A stretch of DNA of 55,569 nt from an uncultured Verrucomicrobiota bacterium (GTDB lineage: Bacteria > Verrucomicrobiota > Kiritimatiellia > RFP12 > UBA3636). A program made the translations under genes and the position numbers. Shown one piece after another: positions 31,309 to 40,195 of this stretch; positions within the stretch are counted from its first letter, which is position 1; every line of letters begins with the position of its first letter. The stretch is from assembly GCA_946624575.1 (NCBI GenBank), contig CAMOSH010000003.1, positions 1 through 55,569 of the forward strand. Reading direction: 5' to 3'. A model generated the notes under the pieces. That model saw only the letters and a program-made list of their open reading frames with translations, did no database searches and had not been told where the DNA came from.

Positions 31309-32757
31309 TCAGGGAACGAAGATAGCGCAGAAGGGGAGTCCTGGGGCGCCAGTGGCTTCAAGAATCCGCCGCACTTGCGGGGAGGATGTGTCGGAGCAGT
31401 CGATGCGGAGCGGGATCGCGCCAAGCGCGTCCACTGCGGAAACGACTTCGGGATTTTGAAGCGTTTCAGCGTCGAAGCGAGCGCATTCGCGGCACCAATC
31501 GGCGGCGAGATCGAGCAGCAGCGGCGCCTGCAGCGCGCGGGCGGTGGCGACGGCGGCCGTCTCGTCGACCAGCCATTCAATTTGCCGCGACGTAGCGGCT
31601 CCATCGCCGCCGCCGAGAGTCAGGCCGGCGCGCTCCTGGCGTTCGGGCAGCGCCAGCCGCACCATGGAGACGAGCTGCCAGATTGCAAGGGCGGCGAATA
31701 CGAAAGCATAGCCACGGCGCAGACGCGGCATCCAGTCGCCGGGGCGCGGGAGGAACGCGATTCCCGCTCCCAGCGCCGGCCACGGCAATGCCATGCCGAT
31801 GCCAAGCAGGAACGGAAGCGCCGCGCCGAGTGCAGGCCGCCCCGCCGCGGAGAAATCGGCCGCTAGCACCAGCGTGGAGGCCAGCACGGGCGCGACGCAC
31901 GCCCCAGACAGCAGCGCCGCAACGGCGCCGAGGGCAAACGCGCGTGCGGCGTCGGCCATTTTTCGCGAGCCGACTGGCTTTCCGGCGGACGTACCACCTG
32001 GATTCCCAATGCGTATCCGCGATCGCAATCCGGAAAGGTCGAATGACACAAGGTCAGCCGACGCGGCCGAAAAAAAAGCGAACAGAGCGAACAGAGCGGC
32101 GTGAAACCATGGCGATCCGTGCCAGGCTCCGAATGCCGCGCCGCCGCGCGCGGCCGCAAGTCCAAGCGATCCGAACGCCGTGGCAATTCCGGCTCCGTAG
32201 AAAAAGCCGTTCGCCGCGCCACGCCGCCTCGATCCCCCTGATGTGACACCTGCTCCAAGCAGCGCCAGATTCACCGGAACAAGCGGCAGCACGCAAGGCG
32301 AGAGATTCAGGAGAAATCCGCCGCCAAGCAATGCCAGCGCAAGCAGCAGCACACCGCCTCTGGAATGCGCCCGCGCAAGAGCCCCTGCGGCGTTCGCCGG
32401 ATGGTCGGTGCCTTCGAGAAAGTCCACGAATTCGCGAGGCGAAAGCGCTCCCATGCACGAGCGCTCCATCTGCATTGATTCGACGCCGCCCGCGCGGATC
32501 GCGGCGCCGCCCGATTCCGCCTGGGCTGGGCCGACGAATCGGCAGACGCCGTCCTCCCCGCATACGACTCCACTTGGCAGCGCGGCGGTGACGTCGCCGT
32601 TGGCAGCGGGGGCGGCGGGGAGGAGAACAGCAAACGCAGCCGCGAGAACAATGCCTGCGACGATTACGCAGTGAGCGGCGGCGGGCGACATGCGGCGCGA
32701 CGACAGGGCTGGGGCGGCGACTTGTCTGCCGCGTTCGTTTCTTGTGTTCGCGTTCAT
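31309..32757 (-). CDS. Thiol:disulfide interchange protein, DsbD-like (CcdA core plus thioredoxin domain)
   Basis: A 482-residue membrane protein. An N-terminal export segment is followed by a short periplasmic region with C-x5-C and C-M-G cysteines. The CcdA-like eight-helix core contains the paired redox motifs LNLSPCVLPLVPVNL and LLSGACVAPVLAS. The C-terminal thioredoxin-like domain has the active site ADWCRECARFD and ends GAPGLPFCAIFVP. It moves electrons from cytoplasmic thioredoxin to periplasmic thiols. The usual N-terminal DsbD alpha domain is not seen, so this is a compact version. It directly follows PBP1C with no gap. Confidence 0.85.
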   Translation of the reverse strand: MNANTRNERGRQVAAPALSSRRMSPAAAHCVIVAGIVLAAAFAVLLPAAPAANGDVTAALPSGVVCGEDGVCRFVGPAQAESGGAAIRAGGVESMQMERSCMGALSPREFVDFLEGTDHPANAAGALARAHSRGGVLLLALALLGGGFLLNLSPCVLPLVPVNLALLGAGVTSGGSRRRGAANGFFYGAGIATAFGSLGLAAARGGAAFGAWHGSPWFHAALFALFAFFSAASADLVSFDLSGLRSRIRIGNPGGTSAGKPVGSRKMADAARAFALGAVAALLSGACVAPVLASTLVLAADFSAAGRPALGAALPFLLGIGMALPWPALGAGIAFLPRPGDWMPRLRRGYAFVFAALAIWQLVSMVRLALPERQERAGLTLGGGDGAATSRQIEWLVDETAAVATARALQAPLLLDLAADWCRECARFDAETLQNPEVVSAVDALGAIPLRIDCSDTSSPQVRRILEATGAPGLPFCAIFVP

Positions 32758-34671
32758 TCAGTCGTTTTCGGGTGCCGTGTTTGAGAAAGGCGGGGGCCAG
32801 ACGAAGTCGCGTGTGCCATCGGGGCGAAGCCTGCACACCGAACAGGGCCGCGATGGAGTCACTCCGCGAATGCGCGGCGCGGTGCGGGTGCCCGCGCATT
32901 CGGACGACGGCGGCAACCCGGAGACTTCGCACACCTGCGCCTCCTCGACGGATTGCGGCATCGGTGCAAACCAGGGCGCGGAAGTTGGATCGGGGCGAAG
33001 TGCGCGGAAAATGCCCCACGCGAACGGAGCTGCGGCCGAGATGCCCGTTATGGCGGCGTCGCCGAAGCGTCCTGACTGGTGCCCGCACCATACGGCAAGC
33101 GCAAGCTGGGGCGTCCAGAGAGCGGTCCAGGCATCGCGGCGGGCCGCGGAGGTGCCCGTTTTCCAGGCCGCGCGCGGAAGATCGCCGTCGGCACGATGCC
33201 CGAATGCAGCCATCGAGCGTTCCGGCCCGGAAAGGATGTCCGACACGATCCAAGCGGCCGCGTCGCCGTCAGAGGCCTCTCTTGCGAGCTTCGCGTAGGC
33301 GCGGGCGAGATCGACGAGTCTGATTGGGGCGTTGCCCACGACGATTCCGAGGCCGTGGGCATTGGGGTCGGTGCCAACGCTTGGAAAACCGGCTTCGCGC
33401 ACCGCCGCAAGCGCTTCGACAGGACCGAGGCGCCGCGCGACGTGGAAAAACGGAATGTTGAGGGAACGCACCAGCGCCTCGTCCGCCCTGACCGCGCCGC
33501 GGTGCCGGTCTCCGGAATTTGTTGGACGAAACGCGCCGAATTCAACCGGAGAATCAGGAAGGGCTTCGGTCGGGGCGAGCAGTCCGCGGCGCAGCGCCCG
33601 CGCGAACACGAATGGCTTGAGCGTCGATCCGGCGTGGCGCAGAGCCAGTGCGGTGTTAACCTGTCCGTCTTGCGCCCCAAAGTAGTCGCCGGAACAGGCG
33701 AGGGCGATGACGTCGCCAGTTGGCACGTCGACTAGCACGGCCGCCGCGGAGCATCCAAGTGTCTCGGCGCGCTCGCGGACGGCACTTTCGAGCAGCGTCT
33801 GCGCCTGCGGGTCGAGCGGCGTCGTGAAATCGGCGGCGCCGGCCGGGAGCAGCTCCGCCGCAGCCCAGTCGCAGTAATGGGGATGGAGGAATGGACGCGG
33901 ATCGCGTCGCACCAGCGGGATTTCGGCGCGCGCCGCGGCCACGCGGTCAGGCGGCGCGAGTCCTAGCTGCTCGACGCGGGTGAGGACGTAGTCGCGGCGG
34001 CGGAGCGCACGTTCAAGCCATCGGTCTGGGCGGAAACGCGACGGCGCCTGCACGATTCCGGCCAGAAGCGCCGCCTCGCCTAGCGACAGGTCGTGCGGAT
34101 CCTTTCCAAACCAGCCGTGCGCCGCCGCTTCGGCGCCGACAAGGTTCGAGCCGAAGGGAGAGCGGTTGAGATACTGGGAGAGGATCCAGTCCTTTGAGCG
34201 CGCGCGCTCCATCTTGAGCGCCTGCACAAACTCCACCCATTTCCATCGCATGGTGCGCGGATGCGGGGTAATGAGCCGCGTCGTCTGCTCGGTAATGGTG
34301 GATGCGCCGGAAATGCGGCGGCCGAAAAAGACATTCTGCGCGATGGCGCGTGCCAAAGCGCGGAGGTCGGCGCCACCATGGGAAAAGAAGCGCTTGTCCT
34401 CGGAGGCGACCATGGCCTTGACGAGCCAGTCATCGCGCGAAGGGACATACCAGGGGCGGCAATCCGTGTCGCCCGGACCTAGTGACACGCGCATCACGGC
34501 GCCTTCTCTATCTCGCAGCACGACCCCGGCGGGAAACGTTTCCGCTTCGGCCAGCGGAGGCTCGATGAGCGCCCACGACACCGCGACTGCGACGACCGAC
34601 GCCACTGCGGACGCAATCGCTGCCGCGAGAAGCGCGCGTCGTATCGCGCGCAATATACGCCGCGCGGTCAT
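32758..34671 (-). CDS. pbpC: Penicillin-binding protein 1C (bifunctional peptidoglycan synthase)
   Basis: A 637-residue protein with an N-terminal membrane anchor. The GT51 transglycosylase domain has the catalytic Glu in VASEDKRFFSHGG, plus RRISGASTITEQTTRL and LNRSPFGSNLVGAEAAAHGW. The transpeptidase domain has the nucleophile SxxK in HAGSTLKPFVFARAL, SxN in VRSLNIPFFH and KTG in AWKTGTSAARRDAW. It polymerises and cross-links peptidoglycan in the periplasm. It ends shortly after a cysteine-bearing tail (CEVSGLPPSSEC, CSVC) and lacks the extra BiPBP_C domain of enterobacterial PBP1C. The ATG at 34671 overlaps the radical SAM stop (ATGA). The longer upstream reading lies inside the previous gene and is rejected. 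Confidence 0.92.
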   Translation of the reverse strand: MTARRILRAIRRALLAAAIASAVASVVAVAVSWALIEPPLAEAETFPAGVVLRDREGAVMRVSLGPGDTDCRPWYVPSRDDWLVKAMVASEDKRFFSHGGADLRALARAIAQNVFFGRRISGASTITEQTTRLITPHPRTMRWKWVEFVQALKMERARSKDWILSQYLNRSPFGSNLVGAEAAAHGWFGKDPHDLSLGEAALLAGIVQAPSRFRPDRWLERALRRRDYVLTRVEQLGLAPPDRVAAARAEIPLVRRDPRPFLHPHYCDWAAAELLPAGAADFTTPLDPQAQTLLESAVRERAETLGCSAAAVLVDVPTGDVIALACSGDYFGAQDGQVNTALALRHAGSTLKPFVFARALRRGLLAPTEALPDSPVEFGAFRPTNSGDRHRGAVRADEALVRSLNIPFFHVARRLGPVEALAAVREAGFPSVGTDPNAHGLGIVVGNAPIRLVDLARAYAKLAREASDGDAAAWIVSDILSGPERSMAAFGHRADGDLPRAAWKTGTSAARRDAWTALWTPQLALAVWCGHQSGRFGDAAITGISAAAPFAWGIFRALRPDPTSAPWFAPMPQSVEEAQVCEVSGLPPSSECAGTRTAPRIRGVTPSRPCSVCRLRPDGTRDFVWPPPFSNTAPEND

Positions 34672-36167
34672 GACGCTCCGCCGCTTTTTCGCGCGGCGCG
34701 AAAATCGAGCAGGTGACCGAACACGCGCAATGCTGCACGCGCCAGAAACGCGACATCCGCAAGCGAGCGTATGGAGCGCAGCTGGCGCCAGACAAAACGC
34801 GGCGTCGCGAATGAGGCGTAGAGTCCGCGAACCAGGGCGCGCAGTTCGTCGTCGGGAATCGGGCAGCGCATCACGGGCTCGCGCATGTCGTAGCGATCCC
34901 AGTCCTCGGTGCGAAGCCAGCCATTCTTGCGGCACTCGCGGAAGAGCGGTGTGCCGGGGTAGGGGATGACGATGGTTGCCTGCAGGGTGTCGATCCAACC
35001 CCGGTCGAAAAGCGAACGGGTGAGCGCGATCGTGCGGCGGGCGTCATCGGCCGTTTCCCAGGGATAGCCGATCATGCAGGTGACGTGCGGGCGCAGGCCG
35101 GCCTCGTGTGCAAGCCGCATGGATTCCTCGACGTTCTTGGCGAGCGGGCATTTGTTGATGCGTTCGAGGGTTGCGTGCTGCGCGCTTTCGAGTCCGAAGA
35201 GGACGAATTTGAAACCCGCCCGCGCCATGAGCCGGTACTGCTCCGCGTCAAGCGCTCCGGGAATCATGTTGCAGCCGAGAGTGACGCGACTGGCGAGCCC
35301 GGAGGCGACCATTCCCTCGCAGAATTCGCGCAGCCACGCGCCGGTCGGGAAGCATCCGGAATCGTCGAATATCTCCTTCGCGCCACGCCGCTCTACGAGA
35401 TGCCGGATTTCGTCCAGCATCTGTGACGGAGTCCGCCGGCGCCATTCCGGGTAGAGGGTGGTCCAGGAGCAGAACGAGCATTTTCCCCACCAGCAGTCGC
35501 GCGCGGCCATCGTGTACGTGCCCGGCAGGCGACGGAAGTTCCCGTTGGCGCGGCTGTAAAGTTCCCAGCGGGTCAAGTCGCGGTCGATTTCCGGCAGTTC
35601 CTCCAGATTGTGTTCCCGGTTGCAGAATGGGCCCGTGGTTTCGGGTTTCCCGTTAGCGCCGCGCCACCAGATCCCTTTGGGGAAATTCGCCTTTAGCCGC
35701 TCGTCCGTGTCCGCGCCGGCCGCAAGCGCGTCGGCCAGCTCGGCGACGGTGAAATCGTAGTCGCCCCCGCAAAGCGCGAAGTCGGCTCGCGAATTCGCAA
35801 GCGTCTCTTCAGGCATAGCCGTCACGTGGTCGCCGCATAGGACAATGCGGCATTGCGGCGCAATCTCCTTGAGATGATCCACTTTGCGCCAAGTGGCCTT
35901 TACCACCGGCGTTTTTGTTTCCAGCAGGAACAGGTCCGGACGAAATGCGGTGAAGCGCTCGTCGAAGCGTTCCTGCGTGAGGCCTTCCGCTATGCCGTCG
36001 AGCCAGAGCACTTCGTGGCCGCGCTTTTTCAAAAGCGTTGCCGCGGACGCCGGCACCATCGGATAGACGAATGTCGGACGCGAGAACCACTGGAACTGCC
36101 GGTTCTGCGAAAGAAGCGGAACTCCAAGATCCGATTCGAGCGGGACGTATCCTACAGCTATGCGCAT
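34668..36167 (-). CDS. B12-binding radical SAM protein
   Basis: A 499-residue protein. The N-terminal cobalamin-binding-like Rossmann domain has PASAATLLKKRGHEVLWLD and LCGDHVTAMPEETL. The radical SAM core carries the 4Fe-4S cluster ligands in CWWGKCSFCSW, followed by YPEWRRRTPSQMLDEI and LFGLESAQHATLERINK. This HpnR/P-methylase-like class modifies lipids, antibiotics or cell-envelope compounds. The specific substrate is unknown. The start MRIAVGYVPLESDLG at 36167 is chosen because it opens the B12 domain. Its neighbours (GT2, PQ-loop-like protein, PBP1C) point to an envelope role. Confidence 0.85.
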   Translation of the reverse strand: MRIAVGYVPLESDLGVPLLSQNRQFQWFSRPTFVYPMVPASAATLLKKRGHEVLWLDGIAEGLTQERFDERFTAFRPDLFLLETKTPVVKATWRKVDHLKEIAPQCRIVLCGDHVTAMPEETLANSRADFALCGGDYDFTVAELADALAAGADTDERLKANFPKGIWWRGANGKPETTGPFCNREHNLEELPEIDRDLTRWELYSRANGNFRRLPGTYTMAARDCWWGKCSFCSWTTLYPEWRRRTPSQMLDEIRHLVERRGAKEIFDDSGCFPTGAWLREFCEGMVASGLASRVTLGCNMIPGALDAEQYRLMARAGFKFVLFGLESAQHATLERINKCPLAKNVEESMRLAHEAGLRPHVTCMIGYPWETADDARRTIALTRSLFDRGWIDTLQATIVIPYPGTPLFRECRKNGWLRTEDWDRYDMREPVMRCPIPDDELRALVRGLYASFATPRFVWRQLRSIRSLADVAFLARAALRVFGHLLDFRAARKSGGAS

Positions 36168-36241
36168 GAGGTGGACGGGTTGGGGAGGAGGGAGCGGCGA
36201 ACCGAGGGAGGGCTGCGGCGGAAATGGGAATCGCCAGCCTG

Positions 36242-36553
36242 TCAGGAATTCCTGCGGTAGCGAAGGTAGAGCGCGGCGTCGAGCGACACGAGGCAGAGCA
36301 GCGCGAAGTAGAACCAGAAGAGCCAGTGAAGTCCAGGCGCAGGTGCGCCGTCGGCTGCGGCCTTGGCGCCGGTTTCGCGCCACAGCGCCAGCATCTTGCC
36401 GATGCCGGCGACGTAGCCGATCATTATCAGCGACAGAAACACAGGGCTTTTCCCGCGGACGACCTTGGTGCGCAGGGTCTTTGCTATGGAGAACGGCCAG
36501 CTCGCGCCGAAGCATACGAGCATCAGTGCCTCAAGAACGGAAGAGAGTGTCAT
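36242..36553 (-). CDS. Small PQ-loop/SWEET-like membrane protein
   Basis: A 103-residue protein with three hydrophobic helices (about 5-22, 38-57 and 74-95) and the segment GASWPFSIAKTLRTKVVRGK, then SPVFLSLIMIGYVAGIGKML. This resembles half of a PQ-loop repeat or the small lipid-A-biosynthesis-like membrane proteins. It overlaps the GT2 gene by four bases (ATGA). Transport or lipid-linked sugar handling is possible but not demonstrated. Confidence 0.7.
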   Translation of the reverse strand: MTLSSVLEALMLVCFGASWPFSIAKTLRTKVVRGKSPVFLSLIMIGYVAGIGKMLALWRETGAKAAADGAPAPGLHWLFWFYFALLCLVSLDAALYLRYRRNS

Positions 36554-37395
36554 TTCAATTCAGCGGAAGTCCGTTGTCTTTTGCGGGAAAGCAGAAATGT
36601 CGCGCCCACGAGAAACCGGTCAAGCAGTACGCACGCGAACAGCAGCGGATGGCGCAGAACGCGCCGCCATTTTCCATTTTCGGCGAAGACGCCGAAGAAC
36701 CGGTAGCGCATTCCAAGCTGCCGCTTGAGCGCCGGATGTCCGGCGCCCCATTTGGCGACATACCTGTCGGCGAATCCTGAGTAGTAGTCCTTTTTGCGCA
36801 GGTGCCGCCGCCACGTGAAAGCGCCCTCGTCGTGAAGCAGCGCTCCGTCCGTGATAGCCGTCTTGGCCCCGGCATCGGCGCACTGGATGTCAAGATCCCA
36901 GTCCTCGAAAGCCGAGAGGTCCTGGTCGTATCCGCCTGTCTTTTCCAGGAGTGTTTTGCGGAAAATGCGCAGCGCGTCTATGCAGGTGCCGTCGTAGAAC
37001 GAACGTTCAAAGTCGCGGACGCGAATCCACCAGGAGTTGCCGACTCGCTTCTCGCGGACGTACAGCGCGTCGGGCGCGCCTGGCGCGGCCGTCCTGCGCA
37101 GGATTTCGTCGAGCGTCGCCTCTGGCAGGCGCATGTCGGCGTCGAGGAAAATCACCCACGGGGCGGTCGCCTCGCGCCAGCCGCGATTGCGCTGCGCGCT
37201 TCGCTCCGGTCCCTGTTCGAACACGCGTGCGCCGGCGGCGGCGGCGATTGCGGCGGTGTCGTCGGTGGAGTGGTTGTCGACGACTATTGTCTCCACCTGC
37301 CCGCGCGCCATCGCGGCGGCAAGGCAGGAAAGACACGCGCCGATGTTGGACGCCTCGTTCCGCGTCGGAACAACTATTGAAAGCAGCGGAGCCAC
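36550..37395 (-). CDS. Family 2 glycosyltransferase
   Basis: A 281-residue GT-A enzyme. The nucleotide-sugar site is LSIVVPTRNEASNIGACL and TIVVDNHSTDDTAAIA. The metal-binding DxD is in VIFLDADMRLP. The acceptor region has GGYDQDLSAFEDWDLDIQCA, with the ED base motif. The last 50 residues hold a hydrophobic helix (LLFACVLLDRFLVGATFLL), so it is membrane associated. It probably adds a sugar to a surface glycan or lipid. It begins 10 bases after the M42 peptidase stop. Confidence 0.88.
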   Translation of the reverse strand: MAPLLSIVVPTRNEASNIGACLSCLAAAMARGQVETIVVDNHSTDDTAAIAAAAGARVFEQGPERSAQRNRGWREATAPWVIFLDADMRLPEATLDEILRRTAAPGAPDALYVREKRVGNSWWIRVRDFERSFYDGTCIDALRIFRKTLLEKTGGYDQDLSAFEDWDLDIQCADAGAKTAITDGALLHDEGAFTWRRHLRKKDYYSGFADRYVAKWGAGHPALKRQLGMRYRFFGVFAENGKWRRVLRHPLLFACVLLDRFLVGATFLLSRKRQRTSAELK

Positions 37396-37405
37396 GAGTC
37401 TCGTT

Positions 37406-38476
37406 TCAGAGTTTGAATCCGATTTCCGGCTCGGCGGGCAGCGAACTCAGCACGTCCGCAAGAAGCTGCGCCGAGTTGTCCAGGTCCTCCAAGTCGATTG
37501 TCTCGACCGACGAGTGCATGTACCGCAGCGGAATGGAGAGCTGGACGACCGGGACTCCGGCGCGCGTGTGACGCATGACGAATCCGTCGGTCCCGTTGCC
37601 GCGGTTGCGCGGCTGGATTTGAAGCGGGATCCCGGATTTTTTCGCCGTTCTCCGGAACAGTTCGCAGGCAGAGGGATCGTAGTTCGGCCCGACTCCGAGC
37701 ACGGGACCGCCGCCGAGCGAAATTTCAGCCACGGATTTCGGCGTCCCCTGCGGGTCGTCTGTCGCGAACGTGACGTCCACGCTAATTCCGAAATGCGGGT
37801 CGATCCCGTATGCGGCCACTTTTGAGCCAAGCAGTCCAAGTTCTTCCTGCGTGGCGCTCACGAAATGCAGCGCAACTTTCGGGCGCGTCCCGGAAAGTCG
37901 CCGCAGCGCGTCCATGACCACGAATACGCCGCAACGGTCGTCAAACGCACGGGCGCTCGCCCTGGTTCCGCACAATCTGCGGAAAGGCGCGTCGGCGGTG
38001 CCGAATGTACCGACGGGCGCCACGGCCTCTGCCGCCGCCTTGGAACTGGCTCCGATGTCGATCCAGAGTTCGTCGATTTCTCCGACTCCGGCTTCGCGCT
38101 CCTTCGGTTTCATCAGGTGGATCGCCTTGCGACCGATCACTCCCGGCACCTGCCCCCTGGGGCCCATCAGAAGGACGCGCTCGCCGGGCAGCAGCTGCTT
38201 GTTGACGCCGCCGACAAGCGTGAAGAACAGAAATCCGCGTTTGTCGATGTACTGGACGAGAAGTCCGTTTTCGTCGCAGTGCGCGTCAATCATGACGCGG
38301 TACGGCGCGCCAGGGTTCTTGACGGCGTGGAGGTTGCCCATCCGGTCGAGGTGGATTTCGTCCGCATGGCCTTCGACGTACTTTGCGACCAGACGCTGCC
38401 CTTCGATTTCGCGGCCGCTTGGAGTCTGGGTTTCGCAGAGCGCGCGAAGAAACTTGAGTTGTTTCGAGTCTAACAT
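37406..38476 (-). CDS. M42-family metallo-aminopeptidase (glutamyl aminopeptidase/cellulase M type)
   Basis: A 356-residue cytoplasmic peptidase. Its dinuclear metal-site signatures are MIDAHCDENGLLV (first His and Asp), ARAFDDRCGVFV (bridging Asp), FVSATQEELGLLG (catalytic Glu pair), GISVDVTFATD and PLRYMHSSVET (last His). M42 enzymes form large tetrahedral particles that trim peptides. Length fits the family (about 350). It is fourth in a long minus-strand run, downstream of the pilus/secretion-type pair. Confidence 0.92.
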   Translation of the reverse strand: MLDSKQLKFLRALCETQTPSGREIEGQRLVAKYVEGHADEIHLDRMGNLHAVKNPGAPYRVMIDAHCDENGLLVQYIDKRGFLFFTLVGGVNKQLLPGERVLLMGPRGQVPGVIGRKAIHLMKPKEREAGVGEIDELWIDIGASSKAAAEAVAPVGTFGTADAPFRRLCGTRASARAFDDRCGVFVVMDALRRLSGTRPKVALHFVSATQEELGLLGSKVAAYGIDPHFGISVDVTFATDDPQGTPKSVAEISLGGGPVLGVGPNYDPSACELFRRTAKKSGIPLQIQPRNRGNGTDGFVMRHTRAGVPVVQLSIPLRYMHSSVETIDLEDLDNSAQLLADVLSSLPAEPEIGFKL

Positions 38477-38534
38477 TGGATGTGAGGTTGATTGAGGTTG
38501 ATGTTGTCAAAGATGCTTGGCGCGTCAGACGGCG

Positions 38535-39017
38535 TCAAGGCAGAAAGAAGCGGCGAATCGTCAGGACTCCGCGCAGACGGCCTCCGGGCATTGCGTCCGC
38601 CGAAACGGCCACCGCGACGCCGCCGCGGGAAAGCGCGTCTTCGATCGATTCCACGAATGCCGTTGCGTCGGGCGACGCAAATGGAACTTCCTCTTCGGCG
38701 ACGCGGAGCGCGGAATCGCGCACCTGGCGAAATCCGGCCGTGGCGCTTGGCTCTTGCGGACTGCGCCCCGCCGCGTCCGCAACGAGGGCCCCAAGCGCCG
38801 CACGGTATTCGCGCTCTGCGGCAAGTTCCTTTGCAAGTTGGCCGTCCTGCAGCTCCGCCTTGATGGCCCGCGCCGCCGCCGAGGCCTTTCCCGCGGCGGT
38901 TCCACGCGCCGCCGCCAGCGCGACGAGCGCAAGCGCCGCCACGATTGTCGCCGCGCAGATCGCGGCGCTGCGCGCAATCGGGCCGCTGGAGCGAGAGATG
39001 TCGTCCGCCATGTTCAT
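38535..39017 (-). CDS. GspM/PilO-like inner-membrane assembly protein
   Basis: A 160-residue protein with one N-terminal membrane helix (about 13-36, rich in A/V/L), then a helical stretch of alternating A/E/K/R typical of a coiled-coil stalk (about 40-75), and a small C-terminal alpha/beta domain (VEEEVPFASPDATAFVESIE, then GVLTIRRFFLP). This architecture is that of PilO or GspM, which pair with PilN or GspL in type IV pilus and type II secretion platforms. It overlaps the GspL/PilN-like gene by 4 bases. Assignment rests on architecture and gene order, not on a strong motif. Confidence 0.6.
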   Translation of the reverse strand: MNMADDISRSSGPIARSAAICAATIVAALALVALAAARGTAAGKASAAARAIKAELQDGQLAKELAAEREYRAALGALVADAAGRSPQEPSATAGFRQVRDSALRVAEEEVPFASPDATAFVESIEDALSRGGVAVAVSADAMPGGRLRGVLTIRRFFLP

Positions 39018-40195
39018 TCCGCCTGGTTCTCCGTGCCCGGATGGACGTAAAACGCGAAGCCGCCGCCATCACCGGAAACGCTGACCGGCGCTTCCGCAAG
39101 CTTCGTGCGAAGCCCCGCGGCGGCCGCGGCGTCGGCGAATGCACGCGCGGCTTCCGGGGTGGGGGATTCTCCCGACGCCGAAAGCGCGTTTCCGCGCAGT
39201 TCCAGATGCGAAAATCGCACGCCTGTGGAACGCGCGGCCGAGAGGGCAGGGCGGAGCCAGGCGATTGCGTCGGGGGCCGGCACTGCGGGATCGCGTCGCA
39301 TCCGGGCAGCTTCGCTCGCTTCGGCCAGCGCGGATGCGCCGCGCGTCGCGAGGCGGCGTCCGGCCAGCGTCTCAAGAGCCTCGTCGCGTTGTCTCCTGAC
39401 GTCCGCGAGCTCCCTTTCCGCCGCGCGTGCCGATTGATCGGAAGCAACGGCCCATAGAGCCGCCGCCGCGAAAAAGACGATCGATGCCGCGCGCAACGGG
39501 CGCAACGCCGAGGCGGCCACTCCCGAATCGGCGAATTCGCCGACTCGAAAATCAAGATCGCCGATTCCAGGACCGCCGAGCGCTCTGTCGAGCGCCGTTT
39601 CCGGTGCATCCGGGACCGCCATCGAGACCAAGTTTTCCCCCTGAAGCGCAACCCGGAGTTCGTCGGCCCCGGATCCCGTAAGCATTAGCGCCGGCGGCTG
39701 GTCGGACACACCGATTCCAGCAAGCGCGACTGACAGATTCAGCGCTGCTGCATCCGCGCCGCCGCGAAACGGCACCACGGAACGCAGTTCGTCGCCAACG
39801 CCTGCGGCCACGAGCGATTCGCCGCGTCCTTTGTCGAAATGCACGACTGCGCGCACAGAGTTCGCAGGAAGAGGCTGCATCGCGCACGCCCAGCGCCAAA
39901 GCGCGGGACCGGGAGCGACAACGCGTTCGGGTTCGGAAGCGCCGGAGCCGGAGCGGGGCGCGGCCAGAAACGCGGAGAGATCGCCTTTGCGCACCACGTT
40001 TGCCGGGACGAAGCCGTCTGCGGACCGTCCGCCGTAAAGCGCCACGCAGTCGCCGACAGGGAAGGGGAGGCGAGTCGACAGCAGGGAGGGAAGCACTGCC
40101 CGGAGCTTTCTCCGCGAGAGCGGCGGGGCCTGGATCCTAACGAACAGAACCGCCGACGCGGGCATCGCAACTGCTGTGGCGGATCGTCTCTTCAT
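39014..40195 (-). CDS. GspL/PilN-like secretion or pilus platform protein
   Basis: A 393-residue protein. The first about 230 residues form an actin-like (PilM/GspL cytoplasmic) fold with strand-rich segments such as SAVLFVRIQAPPLSRRKL and VRAVVHFDKGRGESLVAAGV. A membrane helix (LRPLRAASIVFFAAAALWAV) follows, then a coiled coil (RELADVRRQRDEALETLAGR). The C-terminal ferredoxin-like domain has GVRFSHLELRGNALSASGES, the characteristic PilN 'isomorphic to LxGxA' segment. The start at 40195 overlaps the His-rich gene stop (ATGA). The long upstream reading lies in the wrong frame within that gene. Confidence 0.65.
   Translation of the reverse strand: MKRRSATAVAMPASAVLFVRIQAPPLSRRKLRAVLPSLLSTRLPFPVGDCVALYGGRSADGFVPANVVRKGDLSAFLAAPRSGSGASEPERVVAPGPALWRWACAMQPLPANSVRAVVHFDKGRGESLVAAGVGDELRSVVPFRGGADAAALNLSVALAGIGVSDQPPALMLTGSGADELRVALQGENLVSMAVPDAPETALDRALGGPGIGDLDFRVGEFADSGVAASALRPLRAASIVFFAAAALWAVASDQSARAAERELADVRRQRDEALETLAGRRLATRGASALAEASEAARMRRDPAVPAPDAIAWLRPALSAARSTGVRFSHLELRGNALSASGESPTPEAARAFADAAAAAGLRTKLAEAPVSVSGDGGGFAFYVHPGTENQAE

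Noticed and set aside
34672..34998. N-terminal extension of PBP1C
   Set aside because: It is a shadow of the radical SAM gene. The membrane anchor follows the ATG at 34671.
36168..36515. N-terminal extension of the radical SAM gene
   Set aside because: The extension is out-of-frame shadow of the PQ-loop-like gene and is low-complexity Arg/Pro. The B12 domain starts at MRIAVGY.
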